From: Mobilitalea sp.
Lineage (GTDB): Bacteria; Bacillota_A; Clostridia; Lachnospirales; Lachnospiraceae
Direction: 5' to 3'
Assembly: GCA_029974875.1 (NCBI GenBank)
Contig: JARKQP010000339.1
Coordinates: 1 to 10,356 of the forward strand
Length of the DNA stretch: 10,356 nucleotides
Numbering within the stretch: the first letter of the stretch is position 1; the number at the start of each line of letters is the position of its first letter. The position numbers and the translations under genes are program-made. This document shows, piece by piece, positions 1 through 5,752 of the stretch. The notes under the pieces are model-generated. The model made no database searches and was not told where the DNA came from. It worked only from the letters and a program-made list of their open reading frames with translations.

Positions 1-545
1 CCGGTAGCACCTGCTGCGCCGACAGCACCGGCAGGACCAATGGCGCCGGCAGGACCAGCAGCGCCGGTAGCACCGGTAGCGCCGGTAGCACCTGTAGCGC
101 CGGTAGGCCCAGTAGGCCCGGTATCGCCGACAGCGCCGGCAGCACCAGTAGCACCTGTGGCGCCAGTAGGACCAGTAGCGCCGGTAGCACCGGTAGGACC
201 TCCGGACGGCCCAGTAGGACCAGTAGCGCCGGTGGGGCCGGTAGCACCCTGCATCTCGGAGGAAGTCAGGGCACTTTGCATTTTATTTTTATAGAAAAGC
301 TGGGCCTGTGCGATGGTATCAATCATGGATCTTACACTATCGTTGGCAGCCAATACATCCTCTACGGTTGCGGGCGGTCCGCTGATGCCGGGCAATGTTC
401 CCAGGATATACTGGAGCTTCTCACCTTCCGCATTAATGATGTGGCTTAATCCCAGCTCTTCCAGAGCAATTGAAGACAGAATCTGATTGACGGCATCCTC
501 TCTTGTCAAGGGAGGGCTGATTACTGGAAAATTAGGCATTGACAT
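1..545 (-). CDS. Collagen-like (Gly-X-Y repeat) surface protein, partial at C-terminal end
   Basis: Reading leftward from 545, the protein opens [16 protein letters not shown] and stays open to the window edge (181 residues visible). Residues 1-99 form a non-repetitive domain with the segment [15 protein letters not shown], almost identical to the start of the protein at 2999-3910. From residue 100 it is Gly-X-Y: five triplets, one extra Gly at residue 115, then 22 triplets to the edge. The triplets are mostly GAT, GPT and GAA, with Thr in the third position in about 18 of 27 and almost no charge. Thr-rich collagen-like repeats in BclA-type spore proteins are known O-glycan carriers. The start at 545 is chosen for a GGAAG ribosome site 10 bases upstream. 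It follows a glycosyltransferase gene on the same strand after a 123-bp gap, so co-transcription is likely. Spore-surface location is inference. The C-terminal domain lies outside the window. Confidence 0.86.
   Translation of the reverse strand, partial: MSMPNFPVISPPLTREDAVNQILSSIALEELGLSHIINAEGEKLQYILGTLPGISGPPATVEDVLAANDSVRSMIDTIAQAQLFYKNKMQSALTSSEMQGATGPTGATGPTGPSGGPTGATGATGPTGATGATGAAGAVGDTGPTGPTGATGATGATGATGAAGPAGAIGPAGAVGAAGAT
3..248 (-). repeat. Collagen-triplet coding repeat
   Basis: This is a low-complexity stretch of 9-bp units read on the minus strand as Gly-Ala-Thr and Gly-Pro-Thr. The extra glycine codon at about 201-203 breaks the triplet phase once. Repeats of this kind commonly vary in length between strains and are prone to assembly collapse. 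The plus-strand reading of the same DNA is an artefact of the repeat. Confidence 0.85.
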
Positions 546-668
546 GTTAAATACACTTCCTTTCAAATGATGAATCCTAGTTAGTATTAGTTAAAGTTAA
601 AATCGCACCGGCTTCATATACCAGGATTTGCCGCTAAAACAATAGCCTCTTTATAATAAAGCCCCTCC

Positions 669-1736
669 CTAAAGCTTTGCCGGAAAAAACCGCTGAGGAT
701 ACCTGGCTGCCCGCTGATATGCTGCCTGGGCGATATCGTACCTTCCCATCCTGGCGTAGCATTCCCCAAGATAGTGATAGGCATGAAAGCTGCCACTGCC
801 GGACCGGATCAGATAACCGGGATTATCCTCCCCCAGGATAAGACAGTAGGTAAAGGCCTTAAGAGCAGCTTCATAATGCTTTAAAGAGTATAAGATGACC
901 CCTCGATAAAAGTGCAACTCGACATAATCGGGATATAATTCAATGGCTTTCTCAATCCCCTGGTACGCCTGCTCCATATTGCCCATGGAAATGAGCATAT
1001 CATACTTTAGCTTGTAGGCGAGAGCCGGGGGCATAATCCCCAGGGACAAAAATCCCACAATCGAATGATTGACAAATTGGAAGGCTGTTTCAACCTGCTG
1101 CAAACGATAGAGCTCCGCCGCAATGTGATAGTCAAGCCAGGGCTCGTCACGCCGGATTCCCTTCTCACGAAACAAAAGCTCCAGATTACGGTAAGCCTTT
1201 CTTTGCGTATCCCTCTCTGAATAACCGTAGTGCAGGATTTCCAGACAGTCGTTTACCGGTGTCCCTTCGATTGGTTCAGGCAATATGAGCTTTTCATGGA
1301 TCGCTCCATTGAACTTAAAATTCAATTTATTTCGAAAGAGCCGGTAATTATAGGAAACATAAGGTTGCTTATCGTATTCCAAAGCAGTATCGGTGACATG
1401 GAGCAGCCTGATCTGATAACATACAGCTTCCTCCGTGTCCAGGTACTCTTTTAGCTTATCAGGGCTCTTCATATATAATTCTTCATCAGCATCCAGCCAT
1501 AAAACCCAATCGGAGGATGCCATTTTAATACTAAAGTTGCGTGCGTCTGCGAAATTTCCGTTCCACTGATAATCAAATATTTTATCAGTAAATTCTGAAC
1601 AGATGGCTTTTGTGCTGTCACCGGAACCGGTATCGACAATAATAATTTCGTCTACAACGGGGCGCACGCTCTCCAGACAACGTCTGATATTAGGTTCCTC
1701 ATCTTTTACGATCATGCATAGGCTAAGGGTACTCAC
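669..1736 (-). CDS. Family 2 glycosyltransferase with TPR-like C-terminal domain
   Basis: A 355-residue cytoplasmic protein with no signal peptide. The N-terminal GT-A domain (about 1-150) shows SLCMIVKDEE at 5-14, the nucleotide-sugar motif [10 protein letters not shown] at 31-40, and the DXD metal/UDP-sugar motif in LDADEE at 81-86. FNGAIHEKL at 142-150 sits where these enzymes carry a conserved HE pair. The C-terminal half (about 200-350) is helical with TPR-like units, for example MGNMEQAYQGIEKAIELYP and HYLGECYARMGRYDIAQAAY. This architecture is known for protein glycosyltransferases such as SunS-like enzymes. The start is GTG at 1736, because an in-frame TGA lies two codons upstream; a GGGGGA site lies about 10 bases before it. 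The stop is TAG. It precedes the collagen-like gene at 545-1, and a paralogue with the same layout starts at 1902 in the opposite direction. The likely role is glycosylation of the adjacent collagen-like protein. The sugar and acceptor cannot be read from sequence. Confidence 0.9.
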   Translation of the reverse strand: MSTLSLCMIVKDEEPNIRRCLESVRPVVDEIIIVDTGSGDSTKAICSEFTDKIFDYQWNGNFADARNFSIKMASSDWVLWLDADEELYMKSPDKLKEYLDTEEAVCYQIRLLHVTDTALEYDKQPYVSYNYRLFRNKLNFKFNGAIHEKLILPEPIEGTPVNDCLEILHYGYSERDTQRKAYRNLELLFREKGIRRDEPWLDYHIAAELYRLQQVETAFQFVNHSIVGFLSLGIMPPALAYKLKYDMLISMGNMEQAYQGIEKAIELYPDYVELHFYRGVILYSLKHYEAALKAFTYCLILGEDNPGYLIRSGSGSFHAYHYLGECYARMGRYDIAQAAYQRAARYPQRFFPAKL

Positions 1737-1771
1737 AATTCAATCATCCCCCAATTTATAAAGGTCAATAG

Positions 1772-1799
1772 TATTGTATGTCACAAGCTACAAAATGTG
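1772..1799 (-). promoter_or_regulatory. Sigma-K/sigma-E-like promoter for the minus-strand GT-collagen unit
   Basis: Read on the minus strand, CACA (1799-1796) is followed by 15 bases and then CATACAATA (1780-1772). This fits the sigma-K pattern AC, about 15-16 bases, CATAnnnTA. The box CATACAAT also equals the sigma-E -10 consensus, but no ATATT-type -35 sits at the right distance. Transcription would start near 1766, giving a leader of about 30 nt to the GTG at 1736. This is a motif match only. Confidence 0.6.
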
Positions 1800-1820
1800 A
1801 CAAAATTATGCATATATCGT

Positions 1821-1848
1821 CACCGGTATCCGGATGCTACATATAATA
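1821..1848 (+). promoter_or_regulatory. Sigma-K-like promoter for the plus-strand GT-collagen unit
   Basis: CACC (1821-1824), 15 bases, then CATATAATA (1840-1848). This has the same spacing and pattern as the promoter on the opposite strand, facing away from it, with 21 bases between the two -35 elements. A start near 1856 leaves a leader of about 45 nt before the ATG at 1902. The symmetry strengthens both calls; sigma-factor assignment remains inference. Confidence 0.6.
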
Positions 1849-1873
1849 TTGTGTAACGTTGTGGAGCAGGAGA

Positions 1874-1893
1874 CTCCCTGTGTAACAGGAGTG
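1874..1893 (+). promoter_or_regulatory. Ribosome binding site held in a small hairpin
   Basis: AGGAGTG (1887-1893) lies 8 bases before the ATG at 1902 and is the ribosome site of the plus-strand glycosyltransferase. It overlaps the 3' arm of a hairpin: 1874-1881 pairs with 1885-1891, about 7 bp with one bulge and a 3-base loop. An alternative pairing of GGAG at 1863-1866 with CTCC at 1874-1877 would free it. Whether this controls translation is unknown. Confidence 0.45.
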
Positions 1894-1901
1894 AATAAAG
1901 A

Positions 1902-2975
1902 ATGATTACCGTCAGCCTATGTATGATCGTAAAAAATGAAGAAAGCACCATAGAACGGTGCCTGAATTCAGTTGCAGATATTGTGGATGAGATTATTATC
2001 GTAGATACTGGTTCAACAGACCGCACAAAGGAGCTATGCTCAAAATACACGGAAAAAATATATGATTACCAATGGATCAGCGACTTCTCGGCAGCACGCA
2101 ATTATTCCTACAGCTTTGCCACCATGGATTACATCCTGTGGCTGGATGCAGATGATATCCTTATGCCGGAGGATGGTGTAAGGTTCCTTCAATTAAAGGA
2201 AACACTTGATCCGGATATCAATGCGGTTATGATGAAATACAATACCGGCTTTGACATGAAGGGAAATGTTGTTTTTTCCTATTATAGGGAGAGGCTGGCG
2301 AAAAGGGAGGCAAATTTTCAATGGATGGAACCAGTCCATGAGTATTTGCAGGTTTATGGCAGAACCATAAATTCGGACATTGGTATTACCCACGGAAAGC
2401 CCCCTAACGCGGTCCATGGGACGAGAAACCTTGAGATTTATGAGGGGATAAAAAAGCGTGGGGTTCCATTATCACCAAGAGGGATGTATTACTATGCAAG
2501 GGAGCTTAAGGATCATGGAAGGACTTCTGAGGCAGTCGTCCAGTTTGACGGGTTCCTGGCTTCCGGGCTTGGCTGGAAGGAGGATAACATTGCCGCCTGT
2601 GGCGAGCTGGCCAAATGTTATTTTGAGCTAAACCATTCAGAAAAGGCACTTTTGGCATTGCTGCGAAGCTTTGTCTACGATACCCCGAGGGCAGAGATTT
2701 GCTGCCAGCTGGGTTATTATTATCAGAAACGGGAGGATTACAGGCGTGCAGCCTTCTGGTTTGAATTCATTTTAACCTTGGAAAAACCTGCGGACAGCTG
2801 GGGCTTTATACAGCCGGACTGTTGGGATTATATCCCCTCCATTGAGCTGGCCGTCTGCTATGACCATATTGGGGATTACAAAAAGGCAGAGGAATACAAT
2901 GATCAGGCGCTTTTAATAAAACCGTATTCCACAGCCGCATTGGGCAATCAGGCTTATTTTAAAAACAGGCCGTAA
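1902..2975 (+). CDS. Family 2 glycosyltransferase with TPR-like C-terminal domain (paralogue)
   Basis: A 357-residue cytoplasmic enzyme paralogous to the one at 669-1736 and collinear with it over the first 90 residues without gaps. [10 protein letters not shown] lies at 5-14, [12 protein letters not shown] at 31-42, and the DXD motif in LDADD at 81-85. VHEYL at 145-149 supplies the conserved HE pair. The C-terminal half contains helical TPR-like units around 228-260, 263-295 and 312-344 (for example [23 protein letters not shown]). This half is far less similar to the paralogue than the N-terminal half, as expected if the TPR part recognises a different acceptor. ATG at 1902 is preceded by AGGAGTG at 8 bases. 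The collagen-like gene begins 23 bp after its TAA stop, so the two are almost certainly one operon. Likely role: transfer of sugar to Thr residues of that protein, which is inference from context. Confidence 0.9.
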   Translation: MITVSLCMIVKNEESTIERCLNSVADIVDEIIIVDTGSTDRTKELCSKYTEKIYDYQWISDFSAARNYSYSFATMDYILWLDADDILMPEDGVRFLQLKETLDPDINAVMMKYNTGFDMKGNVVFSYYRERLAKREANFQWMEPVHEYLQVYGRTINSDIGITHGKPPNAVHGTRNLEIYEGIKKRGVPLSPRGMYYYARELKDHGRTSEAVVQFDGFLASGLGWKEDNIAACGELAKCYFELNHSEKALLALLRSFVYDTPRAEICCQLGYYYQKREDYRRAAFWFEFILTLEKPADSWGFIQPDCWDYIPSIELAVCYDHIGDYKKAEEYNDQALLIKPYSTAALGNQAYFKNRP

Positions 2976-2998
2976 ATAGTTTTAAGGAGGTGATATTA

Positions 2999-3910
2999 AT
3001 GTCGATGCCGACATTTCCAAACATAAGTCCCGAAATCACCCGTGAGAAAGCATTAAATATGATACTAGCCTCCATTGCCATGGAAGAGCTTGGTCTTAGC
3101 CATATCATTAATGCAGAGGGTGAAAAGATACAATATGTCATAAAGGAGCTATCCGAGAATTGCGGGGCAAGTATTGAAGAGGTCATAGACGTTAATAAAA
3201 GCGTAGAATCCATGATGAAGGTTGTAATGCAAAATCAGGTTTTCTTAAAGAGCAAGATGGATAGTGTGATAGAGGTCATGGCCTCTGACCTTGGTCCCAC
3301 GGGACCAAAGGGAGCGACAGGAGCCACCGGCCCACGGGGACCTGCCGGGCCTCCGGGAGCAAAAGGAGCCACAGGGGAAACAGGCCCACGGGGACCGAAG
3401 GGAACCGCCGGAGCCACAGGACCTGCCGGACCAAAGGGAGACACAGGAGCTACCGGACCCATGGGACCTCCGGGAAAATCCGCAAACTGCGTGGCAGCCT
3501 TTTCCGAAATGGCATTGGATTATCAATGGAAAAGCTCCCAGCTATTTCCCTGGGAATGTGATTTTATCAAAGGAAAATGCATAACCTATGAGTCCTGTGA
3601 CCGTGGCATAATCTGGCTGGAGCCGGACCGGTGCTACAGTATTTCCTTTTCTATCAATGTCGCAGGAGTAGCTAATACAAGGCAACACCTTGCAATCCTC
3701 TTAAAGGCCTCGGGTCAGGAAGGGGATATCGATTTATTTACCTACTATAAATCAAATAACCTATGCTACTATACTCCATTTACAGCAGCCTCGGGGACAA
3801 TTCTGTTTTCAACCCACGGATATTGCGGGAAGATGGCCTTAACGGTCCAGCTGCTAAGTCCGAATTCGGTTATATGCGGCCAGGCACGTCTGGCTGTAAT
3901 AGAGCTGTAA
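2999..3910 (+). CDS. Collagen-like spore-surface-type protein with C-terminal globular domain
   Basis: 303 residues in three parts. Residues 1-98 are the N-terminal domain [16 protein letters not shown]... with [15 protein letters not shown], shared with the protein at 1-545. Residues 99-161 are 21 unbroken Gly-X-Y triplets. Residues 162-303 are a Cys- and aromatic-containing, beta-rich-looking domain with no repeats, placed like the trimerising jelly-roll domain of BclA-type proteins; that fold is inference. The repeat differs from its sister: GPK, GAK, GPR, GET and GDT supply charge, and KGD-type pairs are known to stabilise collagen triple helices. Thr is in the third position in 8 of 21 triplets. 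No signal peptide is seen, as for many mother-cell-made spore proteins. The ATG at 2999 is chosen over an upstream in-frame GTG because AAGGAGGTGA (2984-2993) spaces correctly to it. It is the second gene after a glycosyltransferase and is followed by a terminator. Confidence 0.9.
   Translation: MSMPTFPNISPEITREKALNMILASIAMEELGLSHIINAEGEKIQYVIKELSENCGASIEEVIDVNKSVESMMKVVMQNQVFLKSKMDSVIEVMASDLGPTGPKGATGATGPRGPAGPPGAKGATGETGPRGPKGTAGATGPAGPKGDTGATGPMGPPGKSANCVAAFSEMALDYQWKSSQLFPWECDFIKGKCITYESCDRGIIWLEPDRCYSISFSINVAGVANTRQHLAILLKASGQEGDIDLFTYYKSNNLCYYTPFTAASGTILFSTHGYCGKMALTVQLLSPNSVICGQARLAVIEL
3293..3481 (+). repeat. Collagen-triplet coding repeat (21 Gly-X-Y units)
   Basis: Sixty-three continuous residues in Gly-X-Y register, from GPT GPK GAT to GPM GPP GKS. 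Codon use within the repeat (GGA, GGG, ACA, CCA) is unlike the repeat at 3-248 (GGT, GGC, ACC, GCT). The two repeat tracts therefore expanded independently or were exchanged, although their flanking N-terminal domains are nearly the same. Confidence 0.85.
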
Positions 3911-3939
3911 TTTCAAAACCATAAAATAATATATTAAGA

Positions 3940-3986
3940 AGAAGCCAACGTTTAATTCATCATAACGTTCAATGGCTTCTTTTTTA
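3940..3986 (+). terminator. Rho-independent terminator after the collagen-like gene
   Basis: AGAAGCCA (3940-3947) pairs with TGGCTTCT (3973-3980). An inner ACGTT/AACGT pairing is possible, and a run of T follows directly. It lies 30 bp after the stop codon and closes the plus-strand GT-collagen operon. Confidence 0.85.
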
Positions 3987-4011
3987 TGTCCATAGCCTTA
4001 CACATAAACAG

Positions 4012-4147
4012 CAAAAGTTTACATATCAATCACAATATTTTACATGGTTAAGCAATTAACAAAGTTTTAAACAATAAAGTACACAAATACAGAAATTCTG
4101 TTTCTTCTGAATCCAAAGCAGAAATGCTATAGTTTATTCAGAAACAA
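4012..4147 (+). promoter_or_regulatory. Promoter and operator region of the binding-protein gene (copy 1 of a duplicated element)
   Basis: The core promoter is TTCTGA (4105-4110), 17 bases, TATAGT (4128-4133), with TG at 4125-4126 giving an extended -10; transcription would start near 4140. Upstream are three candidate protein sites: imperfect direct repeats ending TTTACAT at 4018-4024 and 4039-4045, exactly 21 bp apart; the palindrome GTTAA-GCAA-TTAAC at 4047-4060; and the perfect palindrome ACAGAAATTCTGT at 4089-4101, just before the -35. From 4031 on, the region aligns without gaps to 5591-5707. Conserved blocks coincide with these sites, and the mismatches gather at 4064-4070 and 4112-4120. 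No cre-like catabolite site was recognised. Confidence 0.7.
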
Positions 4148-4286
4148 GAACTCCCCCCGAATCTTGTGAAACAAATCAAAGGAGGTGAAGCCGCTTCCCC
4201 AGGCAAAGAGAAATGCTGTTATTACCAGGATAATACGTTAGTGTATTATAAATAATTCAACAAAAAGAAAGGAAGGAAGAGGGTTT
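4148..4286 (+). other. Long leader of the binding-protein mRNA with an orphan ribosome site
   Basis: About 145 nt separates the predicted start near 4140 from the ATG at 4287. It holds an ideal ribosome site, AAAGGAGGTGA (4178-4188), with no usable ORF: the nearest ATG (4213) gives only six codons and is too distant. A CTCC run at 4151-4154 could pair with GGAG at 4181-4184. GAAG/CTTC (4187-4190/4194-4197) and ATAATAC/GTATTAT (4230-4236/4243-4249) can form hairpins. The gene's own weaker site is GGAAGG at 4271-4276. No known riboswitch class was recognised. Confidence 0.5.
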
Positions 4287-5327
4287 ATGAAAAAAAAGCT
4301 ATTAAGTTTAGTATTGTGCCTTTCATTAGTAGGAGCTACCTTTATGGGGTGTAGTTCTTCCGACAGCAACAAGGCGCAGACAGGTGCTACAACTGATAAT
4401 CAGGGAGATAAAGCAAAAGGAAATGATGAGGCAACAGGAAATGATGCAGGTTCCAAGCAATACAGGGTTGCTTATATTGCAAGAACCCAGTCAGACTCCT
4501 TTGCGGCATGGCTCGCAAATGAAATGAAGGCAGCAGCCAAGGAATATGATGATATTACCTTAGATGTATTCGACGGCCAGGCTGATGATGAAAAAGAAAA
4601 TGCAGCAATTGAAAATGCCATCACAAATGGTTATGATGCAATCATTGTACAGCCAAATAACGGCGAGGCGCAAAGACCATATGTTGAGAAAATTGTAGCT
4701 GCAGGCATTATTGCTATCACAACCAACGCACGTATTGACGGTATTCAAGGAGCTTCCTCAGTGGATGCAGATCCTTACAAGCAGGCAGCGGTTAATGCGG
4801 CATTAGCTCTCGAGCAGGTACCCCAGAATGGTAAGGTTGTAGTGTTAAACGGACCTTCCGGCAACTTCCATGCGGACGAAAGAAGAAAAGCATGGCAGGC
4901 AGAGTTTTTTGATAAGAGATCTGATGTAACAATTATTGCTGAGGATATTGCAAGCTGGAATAAGGATGAAGCTATGTCATTTATGGAAGACTGGGTTACT
5001 GCATACGGTCAGATCGATGCGATCATCTCCATGAACGATAACATGGCAGCAGGCGCATTAGAGGTTGTTGCAGATCCTGCTAAAATATTGTCCTATGGTG
5101 TTGACGGAACAGCGGAAGCCTGCTTACTGATCCAGGAGGGTAAAATGACCTCTACCTGTTTACAGTCTGCAATCGATTTGGCGGCTTTAAATTTAGAATC
5201 CGTCCATAAGCTTTTAACCGGCGAAGAAACCGAAATTAATGTGGATATCGAGGAAGTATTAATTACCAAAGACAATGCGGGTGAATATGTATCCATGTAC
5301 AAGGAAAGAGGATTAATTAAAGAATAA
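4287..5327 (+). CDS. Sugar/polyol ABC transporter substrate-binding lipoprotein (periplasmic-binding protein type 4)
   Basis: 346 residues. MKKKLLSLVLCLSLVGATFMGC is a lipoprotein signal with Cys22 as the lipidated residue, so the protein is anchored to the outer face of the membrane. A Ser/Asn/Gly/Lys-rich linker runs to about residue 57. A ribose-binding-protein fold follows, starting at YRVAYIART (59-67). Hallmarks are YDAIIVQPNN (116-125), the hinge and ligand region ISMNDNMAAGA (247-257) and YGVDGTAEA (270-278), all typical of the RbsB, XylF and inositol-binding group. It captures the substrate for the transporter encoded downstream (5753-8238), but sits in its own transcription unit with its own promoter copy and a terminator at 5516-5558. 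That arrangement would allow an excess of binding protein over membrane subunits. The ligand cannot be fixed from sequence; the downstream dehydrogenase and xylulokinase remnant favour a pentitol or hexitol. Confidence 0.9.
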   Translation: MKKKLLSLVLCLSLVGATFMGCSSSDSNKAQTGATTDNQGDKAKGNDEATGNDAGSKQYRVAYIARTQSDSFAAWLANEMKAAAKEYDDITLDVFDGQADDEKENAAIENAITNGYDAIIVQPNNGEAQRPYVEKIVAAGIIAITTNARIDGIQGASSVDADPYKQAAVNAALALEQVPQNGKVVVLNGPSGNFHADERRKAWQAEFFDKRSDVTIIAEDIASWNKDEAMSFMEDWVTAYGQIDAIISMNDNMAAGALEVVADPAKILSYGVDGTAEACLLIQEGKMTSTCLQSAIDLAALNLESVHKLLTGEETEINVDIEEVLITKDNAGEYVSMYKERGLIKE

Positions 5328-5369
5328 CCAGGGGATTACATAGGTGAACTCCATATAGCATTAAATTTT

Positions 5370-5409
5370 ATATATCCGGCAGGAGGTCATGATCCCCTGC
5401 CGGATATAT
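5370..5409 (+). other. Stable 14-bp hairpin after the binding-protein gene
   Basis: Positions 5370-5383 pair perfectly with 5396-5409 (core ATCCGGCAGG/CCTGCCGGAT), with a 12-base loop. No T-run follows, so it is probably not a complete terminator. Such stems downstream of binding-protein genes are known to protect the upstream mRNA from 3' exonucleases; that role here is inference. Confidence 0.7.
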
Positions 5410-5441
5410 TATATAAAGCGGGTATCCGGGAGGAATACTGC

Positions 5442-5516
5442 ATGAAAATACAAAAGAAACCTAACAGCATTAAAACAGATCAGGCTAGATGGATCAGGCG
5501 GATAGATATAACCTGA
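5442..5516 (+). CDS. Possible small protein, 24 residues, basic
   Basis: The ATG at 5442 is preceded by GGGAGG (5428-5433) with an 8-base spacer, a strong ribosome site. The frame reads MKIQKKPNSIKTDQARWIR followed by RIDIT, then TGA. It is rich in Lys and Arg, has no membrane segment or signal peptide, and resembles nothing I recognise. Its stop codon touches the first base of the terminator stem (5516), the compact layout expected of a real gene end. It lies downstream of the binding-protein gene and its hairpin. It could instead be the surviving 5' end of a lost gene, or a chance frame in an mRNA tail. Confidence 0.35.
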   Translation: MKIQKKPNSIKTDQARWIRRIDIT

Positions 5517-5558
5517 AACCCGGTTGTTTTCTGAAATAGGAAAGCAACCGGGTTTTTT
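5516..5558 (+). terminator. Rho-independent terminator of the binding-protein unit
   Basis: AAACCCGGTTG (5516-5526) pairs with CAACCGGGTTT (5545-5555), and the T-run at 5553-5558 overlaps the end of the stem. It separates the binding-protein transcript from the ATPase-permease-dehydrogenase transcript, which starts about 140 bp later. Confidence 0.9.
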
Positions 5559-5569
5559 GCGCCGCAAAT

Positions 5570-5707
5570 CACAATATTTTGCATCCCCACCACAATATTT
5601 TACATGGTTAATTAATTAACAAAAAAAATGATAATAAAGTACACGAACACAGAAATCCTGTTTCTTCTGAAAAAATCAAGGAAATGTTATAGTTGATCCA
5701 GAAACAA
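5570..5707 (+). promoter_or_regulatory. Promoter and operator region of the ATPase-permease-dehydrogenase operon (copy 2)
   Basis: TTCTGA (5665-5670), 17 bases, TATAGT (5688-5693), with TG at 5685-5686: the same extended -10 promoter as at 4105-4133. Upstream, CACAATATTTTGCAT (5570-5584) and CACAATATTTTACAT (5591-5605) form a clear direct repeat with a 21-bp period. GTTAATTAATTAAC (5607-5620) is a perfect palindrome, and ACAG/CTGT half sites lie at 5649-5661. From 5591 to 5707 it aligns without gaps to 4031-4147, with about 78% identity over 120 bp by hand count. Transcription would start near 5700, leaving about 50 nt of leader. Confidence 0.7.
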
Positions 5708-5752
5708 GGTAACACCCTGGTGAATGAAAATTATGAATTGGGAGGCATTGGA

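Noticed and set aside
1..250. CRISPR-like or minisatellite array
   Set aside because: The periodicity is 9 bp with no unique spacers and translates as collagen triplets.
40..294. Plus-strand open frame rich in Ala, Pro, Val and Gly
   Set aside because: It is the reverse reading of the collagen-triplet repeat. The minus-strand frame has a ribosome site, a conserved N-terminal domain and a paralogue.
3235..3584. Open frames on both strands over the second Gly-X-Y repeat
   Set aside because: Repetitive DNA keeps several frames open. Only the 2999-3910 frame continues into conserved domains on both sides.
3987..4286. Riboswitch or T-box upstream of the binding-protein gene
   Set aside because: No conserved riboswitch core, T-box sequence or terminator/antiterminator pair could be recognised. 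The conserved part is upstream of the predicted transcription start and so acts as DNA.
4031..5707. Transposon ends or an insertion flanked by repeats
   Set aside because: The two 120-bp copies are direct, each placed as a promoter before a gene, and the DNA between them is the binding-protein gene with no transposase or terminal inverted repeats.
5693..5752. Longer N-terminus for the ATPase starting at TTG 5693
   Set aside because: The codon overlaps the predicted -10 box and precedes the likely transcription start. ATG 5753 has GGAGG at the right distance and gives the family-typical N-terminus.
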